This document shows, in pieces, positions 38,101 to 53,100 of a stretch of 64,000 nt of DNA (positions within the stretch are counted from its first letter, which is position 1; every line of letters begins with the position of its first letter). The notes under the pieces are model-generated. The model saw nothing but the letters and a program-made list of their open reading frames with translations. It ran no database searches and was not told the origin of the DNA. Location of the stretch: positions 1-64,000 of the forward strand of contig JAODUO010000950.1 in NCBI GenBank assembly GCA_025642075.2, written 5' to 3'. The translations under genes and the position numbers were made by a program. This stretch comes from Ridgeia piscesae (lineage: Eukaryota > Annelida > Polychaeta > Sabellida > Siboglinidae).

Positions 38101-41100
38101 CAGCAATCCTTGTTTAGGAGGATGCAGGAATCCTTGTTTAGGAGGATGCAGGAATCGAGTGTCCCACCAGGTGCTGAGAGATAACCCATATTCTAACAGG
38201 TAATCAGCGTGAGACCCTGGGGAGGTTTAAATATTTCACTAAGCATGACGAGAAGAACTGTGCTCTCAGAGGTTTGGTGTGTGAAAAAACTGAAAATAAC
38301 CATGACTGTTTTTAAGGGACGTCTAATCCTCGTCTATATGTTTACACATGGCACAGTCAGTCAGCCTGTAGGTGGTGTGTGGAAGTCTGTCTTGATCTCG
38401 CTACAGGCCTATACTAGATTTGTCACTGACCACATTGGGTGCAACTGTCAGATGAAGTAATGTGAATATATGCATTTATTCTGTGTTAACAACTTCAGCG
38501 TTTAAAAATGCCTCCAGGTAGATGGAGTGTTATGTACGAGGGAAAGTGAAGTGATTTGTCTGCAGATAAATGTAGGCATTATGCTAAAAGCAATTTTTCT
38601 ATAAAAAACATACAGTGAAATTAATAAGTATAACATTTGATGGAGAGTTATGTCTTTCACAAAAAAGGTCTGTTAGATTTTGTATGAAAACAGTGTTTTT
38701 CATTTGAGGATTGATTTATGGCTGTCCGGTCTGTGTGAACAACAACTGCATGCATGGCATTGCATGGACAGTAGCGCATGAACGCGCGTGCACACACACA
38801 CACACACACACACACACAATTGTTGTGGAGTTTTACCCACCACCACCACCACTGTTACTCTGCTCCTCTTGCAGCTCTTTTATTCATCCGCTTGTCATTT
38901 AACCTATCTGTCCATCTTTCCGTGCTCCAGTGCTGTGTCCATTTCCTGCTGAGCATGTCAAATGTCCCATCCTGCAAGTAGGTGCCTGTCAGTCCTTTCA
39001 TCTTCTGGTCTATTTTATCTCCATTAGTGAGCTGATTCCTGTATTCAGCAGGTTATGCACTGAGCCACTGAGCCCTAGTAATCATACAGTAGACACTGGG
39101 CATTAAGGTGGCTTCTCCCGGACATCCTTCTGCAGTCAGGGTTCGTCTCATAGATACACGACTGGGGAGACAGAACAAACTGGGCATGTTAATAAGTACA
39201 TTTTATTTGGGGCTGTGACAAATGCAAATTAAATTTTTTGTGTAGCCCTTCACGGCATACACTTAAGTATTAAAATAATTATGTCTACAATATCAGATTG
39301 TTTTATAAAGATAATAGTGATAGTAGTAATGTTATATTTTATTTATATCTATATTGTTAAATTAATATATAACTACACTACATTACTAATAAATAATTAC
39401 ACTAAATCTAGTAATACATTTGTACTAGTTAATATATGTTTATAATACTAATAATGTGTACACAAACGCTAGTCAAGATTAAATTGAATATGGCTACAGA
39501 AAATATTCAGTATTATTCAGAAACTAATTATAACGTGCAACATGTACCGCAACTATTGTGTTCATCTGGAAGAGATACGAATATGTGGTTAATAAGAAAT
39601 GACTCTAGTCGATATTTGAAACAGGAGAGTGTCCGATGGTTAAACGTGGTTGACACACGGACACATATGTGTGTTCTCTCGTCAATTCTGCGGTTTCTCC
39701 CACGAGTGGTGCCTTCCACGATGAGCCCACGGGAATGTAGTGTAGTGTACCTAGCCTTAACAATGGCTACAGCTGTAACATCAGCCTACACGCATGTAGC
39801 TGAGGTCTCTTAAGGGGACATTACGGCAGTGTTAATCTACAGATGCCATCTACAGCTTATTGATTATTGCGGAGGTGTATACGCTGTACGTGGTCTTCGC
39901 TTGATCTTTGTTTCTAAATCAGCTCTCTTATTTCCGCGGTTGATGGCCCTCCCACACACAGAAACACAGCTAAATGTGACCTCATAAACAAAATAGATCG
40001 CATCAAGGTAATCTGGACCATGGCAGGCGAGACAGAGTGGTCAAACGGATGACTGATGGGATGATCTGTTATAAAGAGTGATTAGTCCTGCCCCGGGAAA
40101 CCTGAGGCGTTCTAGGCTGATTCGCTGTTAGCCAACATACCTATAATCTTAAGGTTAGTGGGCGAGTAGATGTTGGCCGCAGGTGGTGGACGTCTCTCGT
40201 GACTGGCCAATTAGTGATTGAGAAGGCAATTTAAGCGTTTTCTATATGGATGCACTGGGCACCACTTTTTCCGAATGCAATCATAGAAAATGATACACTG
40301 TATTTAAATGTGTAATTTTATGTACGTTTTTTTAGTTTTACATATTTGTTTACATGTTTATATATCTGTGTATGTGTATAACTGTATGCGTGCATGTGTG
40401 AAGTGTGCAGGTGAAGTGTGTATGACATGTGTGTGTGCGCGCACGCACGCGTGTGTGACTGAGTGGGTAAATAAATAATTCTATGTTTTATTATTTAAAC
40501 TTCTTTAGCTTATATAAACTTATTTGGAGGGGGTGCTGTTGACATTTCTTTTTCAGATTCTCTTGTTTCTCAGCTCCACTGATGACATCAGAACATGTGG
40601 GCTATGTTGACAGTTTGCCACTGTGACTTTTGTTTTCATTCTAACCTAAACAGGGCCTCACTCCAAAGGGGATAATAGAATGGTACACATTCAAACAGAT
40701 CCACGGGGCACACCAAGTTGTAAAAGTCTAGGGGGCACATGGATCTGGTTACATACACTGATATGTTCATTTTAGCTCTAGTAAGATATTCCAGTGGTCG
40801 CGTGGTTGAGCGTCGGACTGTCAATCGAGGGGATGGTGGTTCAATCCCACCTAACGCCGTTTCAAACTTAGGCAATTTTGCCCACCCCACATTTGCCTGT
40901 GTCTTTCGGAAGAGACATTAAAAGCCGGTGGTCCCTTCTGGCTTATGCCAGGGGAAGTAAAAGATCCCAAAAGGGTAAATGTGTAACCTGTAGTGGACTC
41001 ACTAATTCTTGAGAAGAACAACTCCTGCGTTAGCCCAAGTTTGAGCTGTTTGGAGGAAACCACATAAGAACCTAAATCCAATTTTGTATCTGTCTGCAGA

Positions 41101-44100
41101 GTATCATTTGGAGTGAGGCAACTAACCAGACATCCAGACAGAGTTGCAGTTATAACAAATATACTGTAATTGTACTAGACAGTTGTCAGGCACTCTGTAA
41201 GTGTAATAACCCAACGAAGGAGACATTTCAGTATCATGTCCTTGGTCTACTGCAGGCACCTTAGGTTCTCCTTCTGTCTCATCTAACACACCAGTAGTCC
41301 CTTTAGAAGGTCTGTAGGGGCCACTGGCTGACACTAGATTGAAAATATAGATTATTCCATGTCCCTCTTGTGCTGATGAATGAAACTACAGCAGACGGTG
41401 GAATACTAACATAACATGACAATGCCGTACATGTAGACGCATCACATGTGAGACGGAAAGATTCCGGAGACGACAAGGGTTAACATATATGTATACAACG
41501 GAAAGTAATAGTATTGGGGAATGGCAAAGGTTAACTCAGGCTTAAAGTGATTCGCAACGTGTGACGTTGGCTCAATATCACCGTCGGAGATATTGATTGC
41601 ATGTCTCCGTCGATTTCATCTTACGGCGAAAACGTCGACGGCTGCATTGATTCTGTCCCACGATGCACTGGTCGAGATTCCAGCCGACAGATATGAGGAA
41701 GTGGTGTTTTATTCATAGTGGCATAAGAGGCAGTGTCCCCGTGTGTGTCTGTGGAGGGGTGTTCCACTTGTTTCACAGGCTCTGAGGGAGTCGGTAGTAT
41801 GAGGAAGGAGCCGGGGTAAATTCTCGCAGCGTCTTCATTGGTGTGTCTTTTAGTAAGGCATTTTGGCTGTTTGTCAGGTCAGAGGACAGTAACGGGGAAA
41901 CATACTGTGAGTAGGCACTGACAGTGCTCTAGGACAGTAACAGGGAAACATACTGTGAGTAGGCACTGACAGTGCTCTAGGACAGTAACAGGGACACATA
42001 CCGTGAGTAGGCACTGACAGTGTTCTAGGACAGTTACAGGGAAACATACTGTGAGTAGGCACTGACAGTGCTCTAGGACAGTAACAGGGAAACATACCGT
42101 GAGTAGGCACTGACAGTGTTCTAGGACAGTTACAGGGAAACATACTGTGAGTAGGCACTGACAGTGCTCTAGGACGTTTCAAACTAGGTCAGTTATTTCT
42201 GTATGTTGATGTAAGGACTTAATTGTTAGCATTGTGAATCGACAAATTATCTAGTCACTGAAAATAGTTATTAAACATGAATATAAACGTAGAAAATATG
42301 CTTCCTTGTCTACTTGCTTCCTGGTTTTTTGTTTTGGATGACATCAAGGCAGTATTGCAATTTGCTAAAAGTAAGTACATCATATATACAAAAGATCTGT
42401 TCTGTCGCTCAATTCTTCAGACAGTTTCCGCGACAGAATGATTCCACACCGGAGACAATACAAACAGAACATGGTGAACACGCGTGTGGTTGTACAAAAT
42501 AGAACTCTTGTCAGTCTTGTGTATGTGTTCCTGTTGGGCTACTGGCTAATGTCAGTGAAAGTGATTGATTGTAGACTTGTGGAATTGACGCTTGAGCTCA
42601 CTTTTTGTTTGTCGCTTGACAAGTGGCATCTTTAATTAAATCTCTTTCGGCTACACGGGAAATGTGCCTCATCTCAGCCATACACCCGGGCTTATTGGTT
42701 TAATTGGAGAACTACGCAGTTTTCAAATGTTTTCAAACTCGTGGGAAATTTTACATGCTTATGTTATTTTGGTTTAGCAATGTTTTAGTTATGTAGTATA
42801 ACATTACAAATCCGCTGCTGTGGGTGGAGAAGTAATTTCTATAATGAATTTGTTGCGTTTTCATTTCAGTGACATGCAGAGTGTCAGCAACATCCTTGCG
42901 GGGGAGCTACTGGTCGACGTAGATCGTGTCTGCTCATGCTGTGACGATGATGACATCGCCCCCCTACAAGAATACCTCCTGCGAGGGCGAGGGTGCCTCA
43001 TTCTCTCTGTCCTCAACACCATTGGGGTGCAGGTGGGTAGTTTCTTCCTCTGTTTGCTGGGGTTCATTATATTCGATCACTCCAGACAAGTTTGAGGGAT
43101 GTGTGGATGTTTAAAGTTATTAAAGTATATAAATTATAAAGAATATACATTATTTATTTAATGTATTTACTTAATTAACCAATGCATTTGTTTATTTTTT
43201 ATTTTTAACTTATTTAAAATATAAAATTTTATGATTATTTTTTAAGTTATTTATTTATTTATATGTATATTTATTTTACATCCTGACAGACTAACACTCC
43301 AGATTAATTTTTCCTGAGTCATAATAAAGTATTATTGTATTTTATTCTAACAAATATTTTCTTTACAAACCATTAAATTTGATAATAATGAGTATTCTAC
43401 TAATTTAGTGATCAATTCAGAATGTCGATATCTTATATCAGACAAGACTACTTTCATTTGGGGCGCCAGAGGCAATTTAATTTGGCACTGGATATAGAGA
43501 TTTTATTTACACTTTGGACGGATACTGCTGATGAATTGATATCATCAATCATCATATCAGTGATTGCAAATTTTCATCTGGGATTGGAGGCTGAGGTGAG
43601 ATGAAAGTAGTTTATCTTTCATTGTAATGAGTGAACGGGCTGGTCCCGGAGACACAAATGCTTGTAATAATAATCTTATATTGGACTTTGACATTCCGAG
43701 ATGACCCCTTAGCACATTCATAATTGAATGACTACAATTTATGAGAGATGACATTATGATGGAGCTACGATAATGGAGTTAATGCCATGTGCCTTGTCTG
43801 TGCTGCCACCTGTCAACAAAACTGACCACAAGAACTGTACAAAACATTTCACAACTTCATGGACACTGAGAAGCTGTTGATTAAATAATTAAATAATAAT
43901 AGTGATAATGAAGCTGTTGATTAAATAATTAAATAATAATAGTGATAATGTTTTATTTCTAACATAAGTCCGCATGTACCCTGGTATGTTGAAATAAAAT
44001 GTTTGTTAAAAATAGATAAGATTAATAGATAAATAAACAAAAAATATGACGATACATAGGTACAGATGAAATAAATAAATAAATCCAAAACATTAGAACA

Positions 44101-47100
44101 ATATGTAAAGTCAACCAACTTCAGACAGCTGCAAGATTAAGTTGTAGATATCAACTCGGGGCATTTAAATATTAAGTATAGTTGCATTTATTTCATCAAC
44201 AGTTAACTCTGTGATTTGATTCAAAGGGCAGGTGTTAATTATGCTCACGTAGCAAAGGTGTTTTAACCAAAACAACAACATCGCGTATTTCAGCTGGTTC
44301 ACAGTGTCTCCACACTGCTAATTGCTATGGTATTGAGAACAATAACAACAACAACAGCCACCAGCAGATGTCAGACTGGGCAGGTGTGACAGAGTGACTG
44401 CTGTAGACAGGTGGCTGGGTTGTAATTGACAGGGGGACAGTCTCGGCTGTTGGTCTCTCAAGTCTCTACATCACCGTACCAGAGCTGCCAAGTCTCACGC
44501 ATTTAGCATCCATCTCACGCACTCATGCGTCAACCTGTAAAGCCCATGTATATTTGCCAGTTAAAACGAACACATTAATACAGATAGTCTTATACACTTG
44601 TGGAGATGGCACAGATTATATTTATCATCGTCAGTGATGTATGTAAAATGTTTTCTGAAAAAAGTCTGAAAATGCTGCCACCCTATTGAAAATGCCAGTG
44701 CTGCAATCTGTTGTCATTTTGTGGAACTACACCTATTGGCTTATTAATTTCTGCAATCATTACTCTCAACTCTGTCAGTTACTCTGAAGTTGTTTTATTC
44801 AGTTAACTCATTGCCATAAATCTTATGATGACATAAATGTAAGATTCATGTGTTGTGTTCCTAAGTAGGACTCTATTAGAGCCATAACTAATACTAATGA
44901 ACATTTATTATTCATGGAGTGTTCATCTGTCTCACGGAGGGACTTGTCGTTGAAGCAGTAAAAATAAAGATAAATGCGGTATCTGTCGGCCACATGTAAA
45001 ACAAGGCTGGATGCAAAGGATTGTGCAGTGTTTGACTTATTACGCTCATCTAATACATACAAAACATGCACACAGCTTGTGATGATAATATTATTAACAT
45101 CTCTGTATATTATCAATAAGAAAATATTATGCATGATGTGGTTTAGTTTTTATATTTTTTCACATGTTGTACTTGGAAAATGCATTCATGCATTAATGTG
45201 AAACATTGTTAACATGTATGTGGAAGATTACAATTGGAATTTAAGTTTATGTCATTCTTTATTATGTCCCGACTCCAGCCATACAATGACATCACCACAG
45301 CACGAACCATTCAGTCTGAGGTTTAGCCAATAAGATTGATTTCATACAGTCCATTGCCACTCATTAGTCTTGCTGGCTCTTTCAAGTTTAGTTGGATTTA
45401 TACAGATGCCAGGCGAAAATGTCCATCCTATTCCTAAATTGTTGCGAAGAAGCAGAGAAGCAGGGCAAAGGTTTGCTAAAGTATTCATGTTGGACATTTC
45501 TCAAAGGTCGTCATTTTCACACAGGCTGCAAATCTGTCTCAGTTTTCCTCAGATTATTGAAATGTGACTTGTCACATGTTCTTTAAGAATACACCTGTGT
45601 AATGTCACATCCCACAACCCAGTACACCAAATGTTTCTTCCTCCATTTTTCTTCCCTGCATCCCACAACCCAGTACACCCAATGTTTCTTCTTCCGTGTT
45701 TCTTCCCTGCATCCCACAACCCAGTACACCCAGTGTTTCTTCCTCCATTTTTCTTCCCTGCATCCCACAACCCAGTACACCCAGTGTTTCTTCTTCCGTG
45801 TTTTTTTCCCTGCATCCCACAACCCAGTACATGAATGTACATCCAGTGTTTCTTCTTCCGGGTTTTTTCCCTGCATCCGACAACCCAGTACACCCAGTGT
45901 TTCTTCTTCCGTGTTTCTTCCCTGCATCCCACAACCCAGTACACCCAGTGTTTCTTCCTCCATTTTTCTTCCCTGCATCCCACAACCCAGTACACCCAGT
46001 GTTTCTTCTTCCGTGTTTTTTCCCTGCATCCCACAACCCAGTACACCCAGTGTTTCTTCCTCCATTTTTCTTCCCTGCATCCCACAACCCAGTACACCCA
46101 GTGTTTCTTCTTCCGTGTTTCTTCCCTGCATCCCACAACCCAGTACATGAATGTACATCCAGTGTTTCTTCTTCCGGGTTTTTTCCCTGCATCCGACAAC
46201 CCAGTACACCCAGTGTTTCTTCTTCCGTGTTTCTTCCCTGCATCCCACAACCCAGTACACCCAGTGTTTCTTCCTCCATTTTTCTTCCCTGCATCCCACA
46301 ACCCAGTACACCCAGTGTTTCTTCTTCCGTGTTTCTTCCCTGCATCCCACAACCCAGTACATGAATGTACATCCAGTGTTTCTTCTTCCGGGTTTTTTCC
46401 CTGCATCCGACAACCCAGTACACCCAGTGTTTCTTCTTCCGTGTTTCTTCCCTGCATCCCACAACCCAGTACACCCAGTGTTTCTTCCTCCATTTTTCTT
46501 CCCTGCATCCCACAACCCAGTACACCCAGTGTTTCTTCTTCCATGTTTCTTCCCTGCATCCCACAACCCAGTACACCCAGTGTTTCTACCCACAGGGAGT
46601 CACCTGTTCCCAGGAGCTGGCGGAGGTGCTGGTGTCCATGCTGCCCTACTGCTTCAAGTTCCGTGTGGGAGGCGGGACAGGGACAGGGATAGACCAGGAC
46701 CAGGCGCGGGAACATAAGGAAGGTGAGGTCAACGACTGTGTCTGTGAGAGAGAATCAATGACCCTCGGAGATAGTCAGGCGGAGACATTCAGGTGGAGTG
46801 GAGGCTCCAGGACACTTCAGTTGGGATCAATAGAGCACTGTAACAAGTAGAGTTTGGAGGTGTCTTGGTAAAACATGATTTGTGGTGATGAGGGGCGAGG
46901 CTGAGGGTGGGTGTGATGTAGCATTGGTAGGAGGCTGTTTTTTTGTAAAGGTGCTATGTAAAATTGGTAGGAGATTGGTTTTTTCAAATAGGTGTGATGC
47001 AGCATTGGTAGGAGGCTAATAAAAAAACAGATGAGAGATAGACTCCCAAGAATGGAGAGGGAAGGTTGGCCTCCCAGATGGTGGGAAGTTGAAGACCCAC

Positions 47101-50100
47101 TCATACCCTGTATTGTCACCATTTCTGTTATAAACGTAATAGTTTTAGGACTGGTATGTATGCAAGGCAGGGTAGTTCACCAGGAGTTCTGACATGATTG
47201 TGACAATGTTCTATTAAATATAGAAAGCAAGTTGGTGTTCTCGGACAGTTTCCCAAACACTACTTCAGATAATAAATCACTAGACACTTTTGTATAGTGT
47301 TGATACATGGCCATGTTGAGATGATGTAGTATTCCTATGTAACACGTTAAATCTTGTTAAATCTATGTTAAATCTTGTTAAACACATTCACACAGAAGAA
47401 ACATTGCTAATGAGTCATATTGTGAAGCTAAATAATTCCTTAGTGTGCCCTCTAGTGAAGTGGAACATAGTATTTAGTTTTTGCTGAAATAATTGTATCC
47501 CATGCAGCCATTGTTAATTTAACTGTTTCCTTCAACTTTCAGGCCTGTCCCTGTGTAAGATGGAGGCGTGTCTCTTGCGACCTTGGACATGCTGTCCCAT
47601 GTCACACTCGACCTTCACTGCGAGGTCAAAGGTCAAACACTCTAGCACACATGACAGTCACCTCAGTTTCCGAAAGAGTGCTAGAAATCGATTGCAAAGT
47701 GAGAAACAGTCGTCGGACTCAGACACGGACGTCGAGTACACGGAGTCGACGCGTCACAGGCAGCGTCTGACGTCAAAGCCGGAGTTACTCTGTAGTGCCT
47801 TTGCTTGTGTCGGAATCACACGCGACGTGCTGCAGCCATGGGTCGTTGACAGTGGTGACTCGGACGGGTCGGAAGACGACTTCAGTGTGTCGAGGACTTT
47901 GGAGATGACCCCTCTACAACTGTGTCTACTCATGTTGACCGTGGTCAAGAGTCTGTGCCAGGCCGGTCAGCAACGAGAGGAACACAAGCGACTCATCTCG
48001 GCATTCATAGTGCCACACCTCACGCGGTTGCTTAGCAACATGACCAGGGAAAGTAGTCCCTGTGTTGCAAGATGTTCTCGTGATATCACGCCGCGGTCGA
48101 ACTCTGGCAGGTGTGACGGATGTAGTTCCGGTGAAGAAAGAGGCTGGTCCGACACGACGGGTGACTCGTATCTCGGCACATACGATGAAAGTAGTTCCGG
48201 TGAGGAAAGAGGTGAATCGTTTTGTGGTTATGGATGGACGACAGCTGATGTGGTGTTTGTCGAGCGGTACATAGTGCGCATAATGGTGATGCTTGTGTCA
48301 TATCTATGCACGCAGAGCAACGGAATAGCAGTGGTCAAGGCCAGCGGGTGTCTAACATCATGGCTGGACGTTGCGTATACGTGTGTGTGGTCAGTGACCA
48401 GTAAAGAAAAGCCTTGTGACAATGCGGCGTGTTGTATACGCCTCGCATCGGACATTGTCAATGGAGTATTACTTCTCCTGCATACTATCTTCTCCAGTAT
48501 CCCTCTCAGTCCGTCCATCCTCCACATGGCACGCGACGTCTTCGCAGACTTCCTCGACCACGAAGGCCTCACGCTCAGCGAGAACATCATCGTTTGGTAC
48601 GAGAGCCACCAAGTGGCGTCCAGCAGAACTAGCATCAAGACGGCTCCAACCGAACTGATTTCTGCCGTTGGTAAAGTGATCTCGTCGTTGAAGCTGGCAA
48701 AGATTGACTACATCCACACGGTGCGATGCACAAAACGGAAGCACAGGAAGTGTGACTTTGACCAGTTCTTCCATCACCACAACGACATCTTGAACATTGA
48801 GGGCAGGGAGAGGAAGGGGTTCATGGGAAGCGAGGGAGTGGGGATGTCAGACAGCGATTTCGGCACAAAGTCGGCGCCGTCGGATTGCGCCGTTGCAATC
48901 CTCGGCCGGTTTCTGCACCGCTTGTTCGAGCGGTGTCAGTCGCGGTGCATGAAACTGTGCATCTTAAGCTGTGTGGAGGACGCGGGGTTGTGTTGCTGTT
49001 TATCGCCGCGTTTTGTCCTGTCGATGTTTCTGGGTAACCTTGAGGACCACCCAGCCACGGTGCGGCACCGCATGCTGTACGTCTTCACTAAGGTGGTGCT
49101 GCACCAGCTTGGCGGCGCAGCGGCAGTGCAGCAGTCCACCAACTCATGCGTTGTATGCAAGGACGCGTTGGCAAATACACCCGGAGGCGGCCAGTACGCG
49201 AAACACGAGACGTCGGACAGTGCGTTTTCCGGCAGTGACGTCAGTCAGCATGAGGACGAAACACACAAGGACATAAGTGAACCTCGTTGGCACTGTCTGA
49301 AGCAGCTACAACCTCTTGTCCTCAGCGCAGACCAGTGCATTGGCGTACAGACAATGCAGCATCTGCTGCACCTCGTGCGCTGGGGGAGTCCTGTGATGCT
49401 CTATCAACTCTTCCAGCATGTCTTTCTCCCAGTGATGCATGCCTCGAGGGAGACCGACGGGACACAGTTGTCAGGGAAAGTCACCCACTACTGCCTCGTA
49501 GCCCTACCACTGCTGCTGCGGACGTCGCAGGCGTACAATCTCTTCCTCAACTACAGCGGTGTTCGACAGCTGTGGCAGCTGGCACAGGTCGCTGAGCTGC
49601 GGCCGTGTGTTCTTCGCGTCTTCCAAGTTCTCATCTTACTTGACGATCGCATCTCCGAACATGACAGTGACATCATCGGTGCATTGTCAAGTGAATCGCT
49701 CCAGAGTCGTGATTCTGTCGTGCTCGACATGTTCCTACAAATGCTCCTGACCAATCAGGATTCCATGTCGAACACCACCAGCGATAACGATGACACTTCC
49801 GCAGATGAAAATTTGAGGCATTCTGATTGGCTGACTGCAAAGTGCGAACAGTGGAGCACATGCGATTCGCTGTTCACGCAGAGTCATAAATTTCGTCACT
49901 GCTTCATCGAGCGGAACGGTGCCCAGAGTGCGTATGATATGTTGACACGGACGTTGTCCCTGCTGTCGGAGGCATGTGACGAGGACGTGGTCAACGGGCA
50001 TTACGAGGGAGTCCAGCGGTGGTTCTGGCAGTGTCTGCTGCTGGTCCAGTCAACGCTCAACGTCTGTCTCGCGTGCTGTCACGAACACGCTCTCTTTGGC

Positions 50101-53100
50101 AACAGTGTAAGTACTCAAGATGGCCGGGCTGGGGTCTGTACGTCTCTCTAGAGATCTGTCCACAAGTCATTTGGACATGTGAAGGTAAAATTGTTTTAAG
50201 GGTAAGTGGATGGGTAAACATTGCACCAGGAAAAAATATGACTGACCTGGCTGGTATGTGTTCCCACATACCAGTTAGATCCAGATAGATGAACTGACTG
50301 GATCATTTGAAAGCATGTAATACTTCTTTATGATGGCTTCACTTTTGTGATATATGATTATAAGTAATAATGCTATGACTATAAGTTATGAAAGACCCTG
50401 ATACCAAACATATTAGACATAATTTTAGCAGTAACTGTGCCCTGTGTTCTATCCCCGCTGTGGTTCTCCTCTACAGGAGATAGGAAAGAAAGACATCCTG
50501 GCGCTAGTGAAACAGGCAGTTTCCGAGTGTCACTGGTTCCTGCAGCCAGGGGGCAGCGCGGTGATGAAGGCGGTCACTGACATGTTGGTCAAATCTGCAG
50601 TGTTCGTGGGAAAAGGAGCCGATGTTGTGCATGGTCACATGTTCACAGTCACAGTGAGTGTCCATTGGTGGTAACCTAGACGTCACACGGTGTCACGTAG
50701 ACGCTACCGCCACCGGTATATTTACAGATTGGGAAAAGTAGGCTGTGTATTTTATTAAAGTGTATGAAAAGTTTCCTGTGAAAAATTGACTGATCTGTAC
50801 ATGTACAGTCTGTGTCTTAAATCTGGCTCAGAGAGAGGAATTACAGTCCTAAAACATGGAAAGATTAATAATTAAAACAAATGAAATATCTATATAAATA
50901 AGAAAATAATGAATAAGCATTAAGGACCTGACTGCTTAAGGTATCTAATGATAATTGTTATAATAGTATATATATATACTATATATTATATACTATAATA
51001 TTAATTAATTAGTGCTTATTAATTATTTTCTTATTTATACAGATATTTAATTAATTTTAATATATATATATATAAAATATATATAAAAATTAATTTTTTA
51101 ATATATATATATATATATTTTTAAATATATCAGTATTAAATAGATAATAATAAATAAACATCCAATACTGTTTAAAACAACAAGTTAACTTATACTAAAG
51201 GTAGATGCTAAAATATTAAGAGTTCACAACACCACCCATAAAAAAAAAACATTATTTGCTTCTTTCTCAGCACCTGGGTATTGCCGACCCGGAGTGCGAC
51301 GATGAGTTGCCGGAGCACTGTAGTGACTCCAGCTGTAGCTCGTACGACTCCTCCACGAGGTCCGGTTACATGGAGCTGGGCTACGAGGCTGACACAGAGT
51401 TCACGTCAGACGAGACGGAGAAACAAGGTAGGGCAGCCTCATTCTGAGACTGTGTTGGTTGTCTGCCTCACACCGCTGGAGTGAACTAATAAATACATAA
51501 AGGTTCCTCGTAGGATATTCAGTGTCATGTTTATTTACACAAACAGTGTAAATAAACATGTTCGAATTAAAGTACACAAATGTTGAACTTTTTGTTTCAG
51601 AAGAACGGATTTAAGCCGAGTGTGGGAGAGTAGTCAAATGTTTCCTGTCGTTTTAAGTATTTATTTTATATAGAAAGAGTTTTTATCCGTTTTATTCTGC
51701 GACATTTTGTCAGGTCATTTTAATAATTACTCTATTATGTGTTATTGATATATGCATGTCTTTAATGAATTGTGAAGCTTCGGCTTTAGTTTCCATTTTC
51801 CAATTACAAGCCAGTGAAGGCGCCCGTTTGTTGAAGCCACAGCGAACTGGCAGGAGACAAACGCGATTGATATCGGCGCAAACAAACAATGCTTTGCACC
51901 AAATTTACTGTGCCTAAAGTAAATTAAATGCAATCAAAGGAATTGGTCACGTTTTAGACAAACACGTAAGAAATCACCACACAAACCAAGTGCTAGTTAT
52001 ACAATAGATCGGTTTGAAACGCGGTCGGATTGGTGCCACAAAGCCGATGGCAGAGGCAGAGCAGAAGCCAGGGGCACAACAAACAACGAACTCAGCAATG
52101 CAGTTGTACTTCTGTGTTAAATTTCTTAATATCATTAAATTGTTTCTACATACACCTGTACAAGGCAAACATGAGCACTTCATAAAAATAAGTGACAGTT
52201 AACTACAGCGTTATTGTTAGCTGTAGCACCCATTTTCCCTCTGGCGGCAGATATTCGGGGTCCACGACTGACCGCGTTATATCCAATTTGCGTTATAACA
52301 AGGCACGTTATGACTGTATATGAAATAATAAAAACCATAATGTGAATAAATCATGAACAGTTAATAAACTAACTGATATATGTGAACAGATAACCATGAT
52401 TGTGTATCATTGATTTCACTTTGCCGCAGAAACAAAGGTGGCATTGCCTCCCGCGGCCAATAGTTGGAAGATGAGGGCACCTCCATGCAAGATCCTTCAC
52501 CCTGACTTGTGTCGTCTGGTGCTGGAGCTGCTGGCAGCGTATCAAGACCGCGACAGAGGAGACGTCCTGCCCCACATCCTCCTCAAACTCATCTCTCTCG
52601 CCAGACACAGTCCACAGTGCACCACTGCACTCTACAGACAGGTACACAGTCCACTGTGCACCACCACACTTTACAGACAGGTACACAGTCATAGTGCACC
52701 ACCGCACTCTACAGACAGGTACACAGTCATAGTGCACCACCACACTCTACAGACAGGTACACAGTCCACAGTGCATCACCGCACTCTACAGACAGGTATA
52801 CAGTCACAGTGCACCACCACATTCTACAGACAGGTACACAGTCCACAGTGCACCACTGCACTCTACAGACAGGTACACAGTCCACAGTGCATCACCGCAC
52901 TCTACAGACAGGTATACAGTCACAGTGCACCACCACATTCTACAGACAGGTACACAGTCCACAGTGCACCACCACACTCTACAGACAGGTACACAGTCAT
53001 AGTGCACCACCATACTCTACAGACAGGTACACAGTCCACAGTGCATCACCACACTCTACAGACAGGTACACAGTCCACAGTGCACCACCACACTCTACAG

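Larger units (their letters stand above)
29775..42869 (+). other. LYST intron 2 (13.1 kb)
   Basis: The intron separates KF(R/S) of exon 2 from DMQSVSN of exon 3, and the phases join (2 + 1). It holds GA, TA and CA microsatellites, two copies of one tRNA-derived SINE in opposite orientation, a perfect 24-bp array and a 48-bp array. No conserved coding exon was found in it; a short alternative exon cannot be excluded. Confidence 0.6.
43033..46595 (+). other. LYST intron 3 (3.6 kb)
   Basis: The intron is AT-rich, with a perfect 40-bp duplication (43871-43910 and 43911-43950). A large 51-bp array runs directly into the acceptor of exon 4. No gene was seen between. Confidence 0.6.

Noticed and set aside
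37753..38203. Frames reading as 8-residue repeats on both strands
   Set aside because: They are translations of the 24-bp minisatellite inside LYST intron 2.
45549..46715. Long reading frames on both strands (up to 388 codons) across the 51-bp array
   Set aside because: They exist because the repeat unit is a multiple of three without stops. The sense exon 4 of LYST starts only at 46596.
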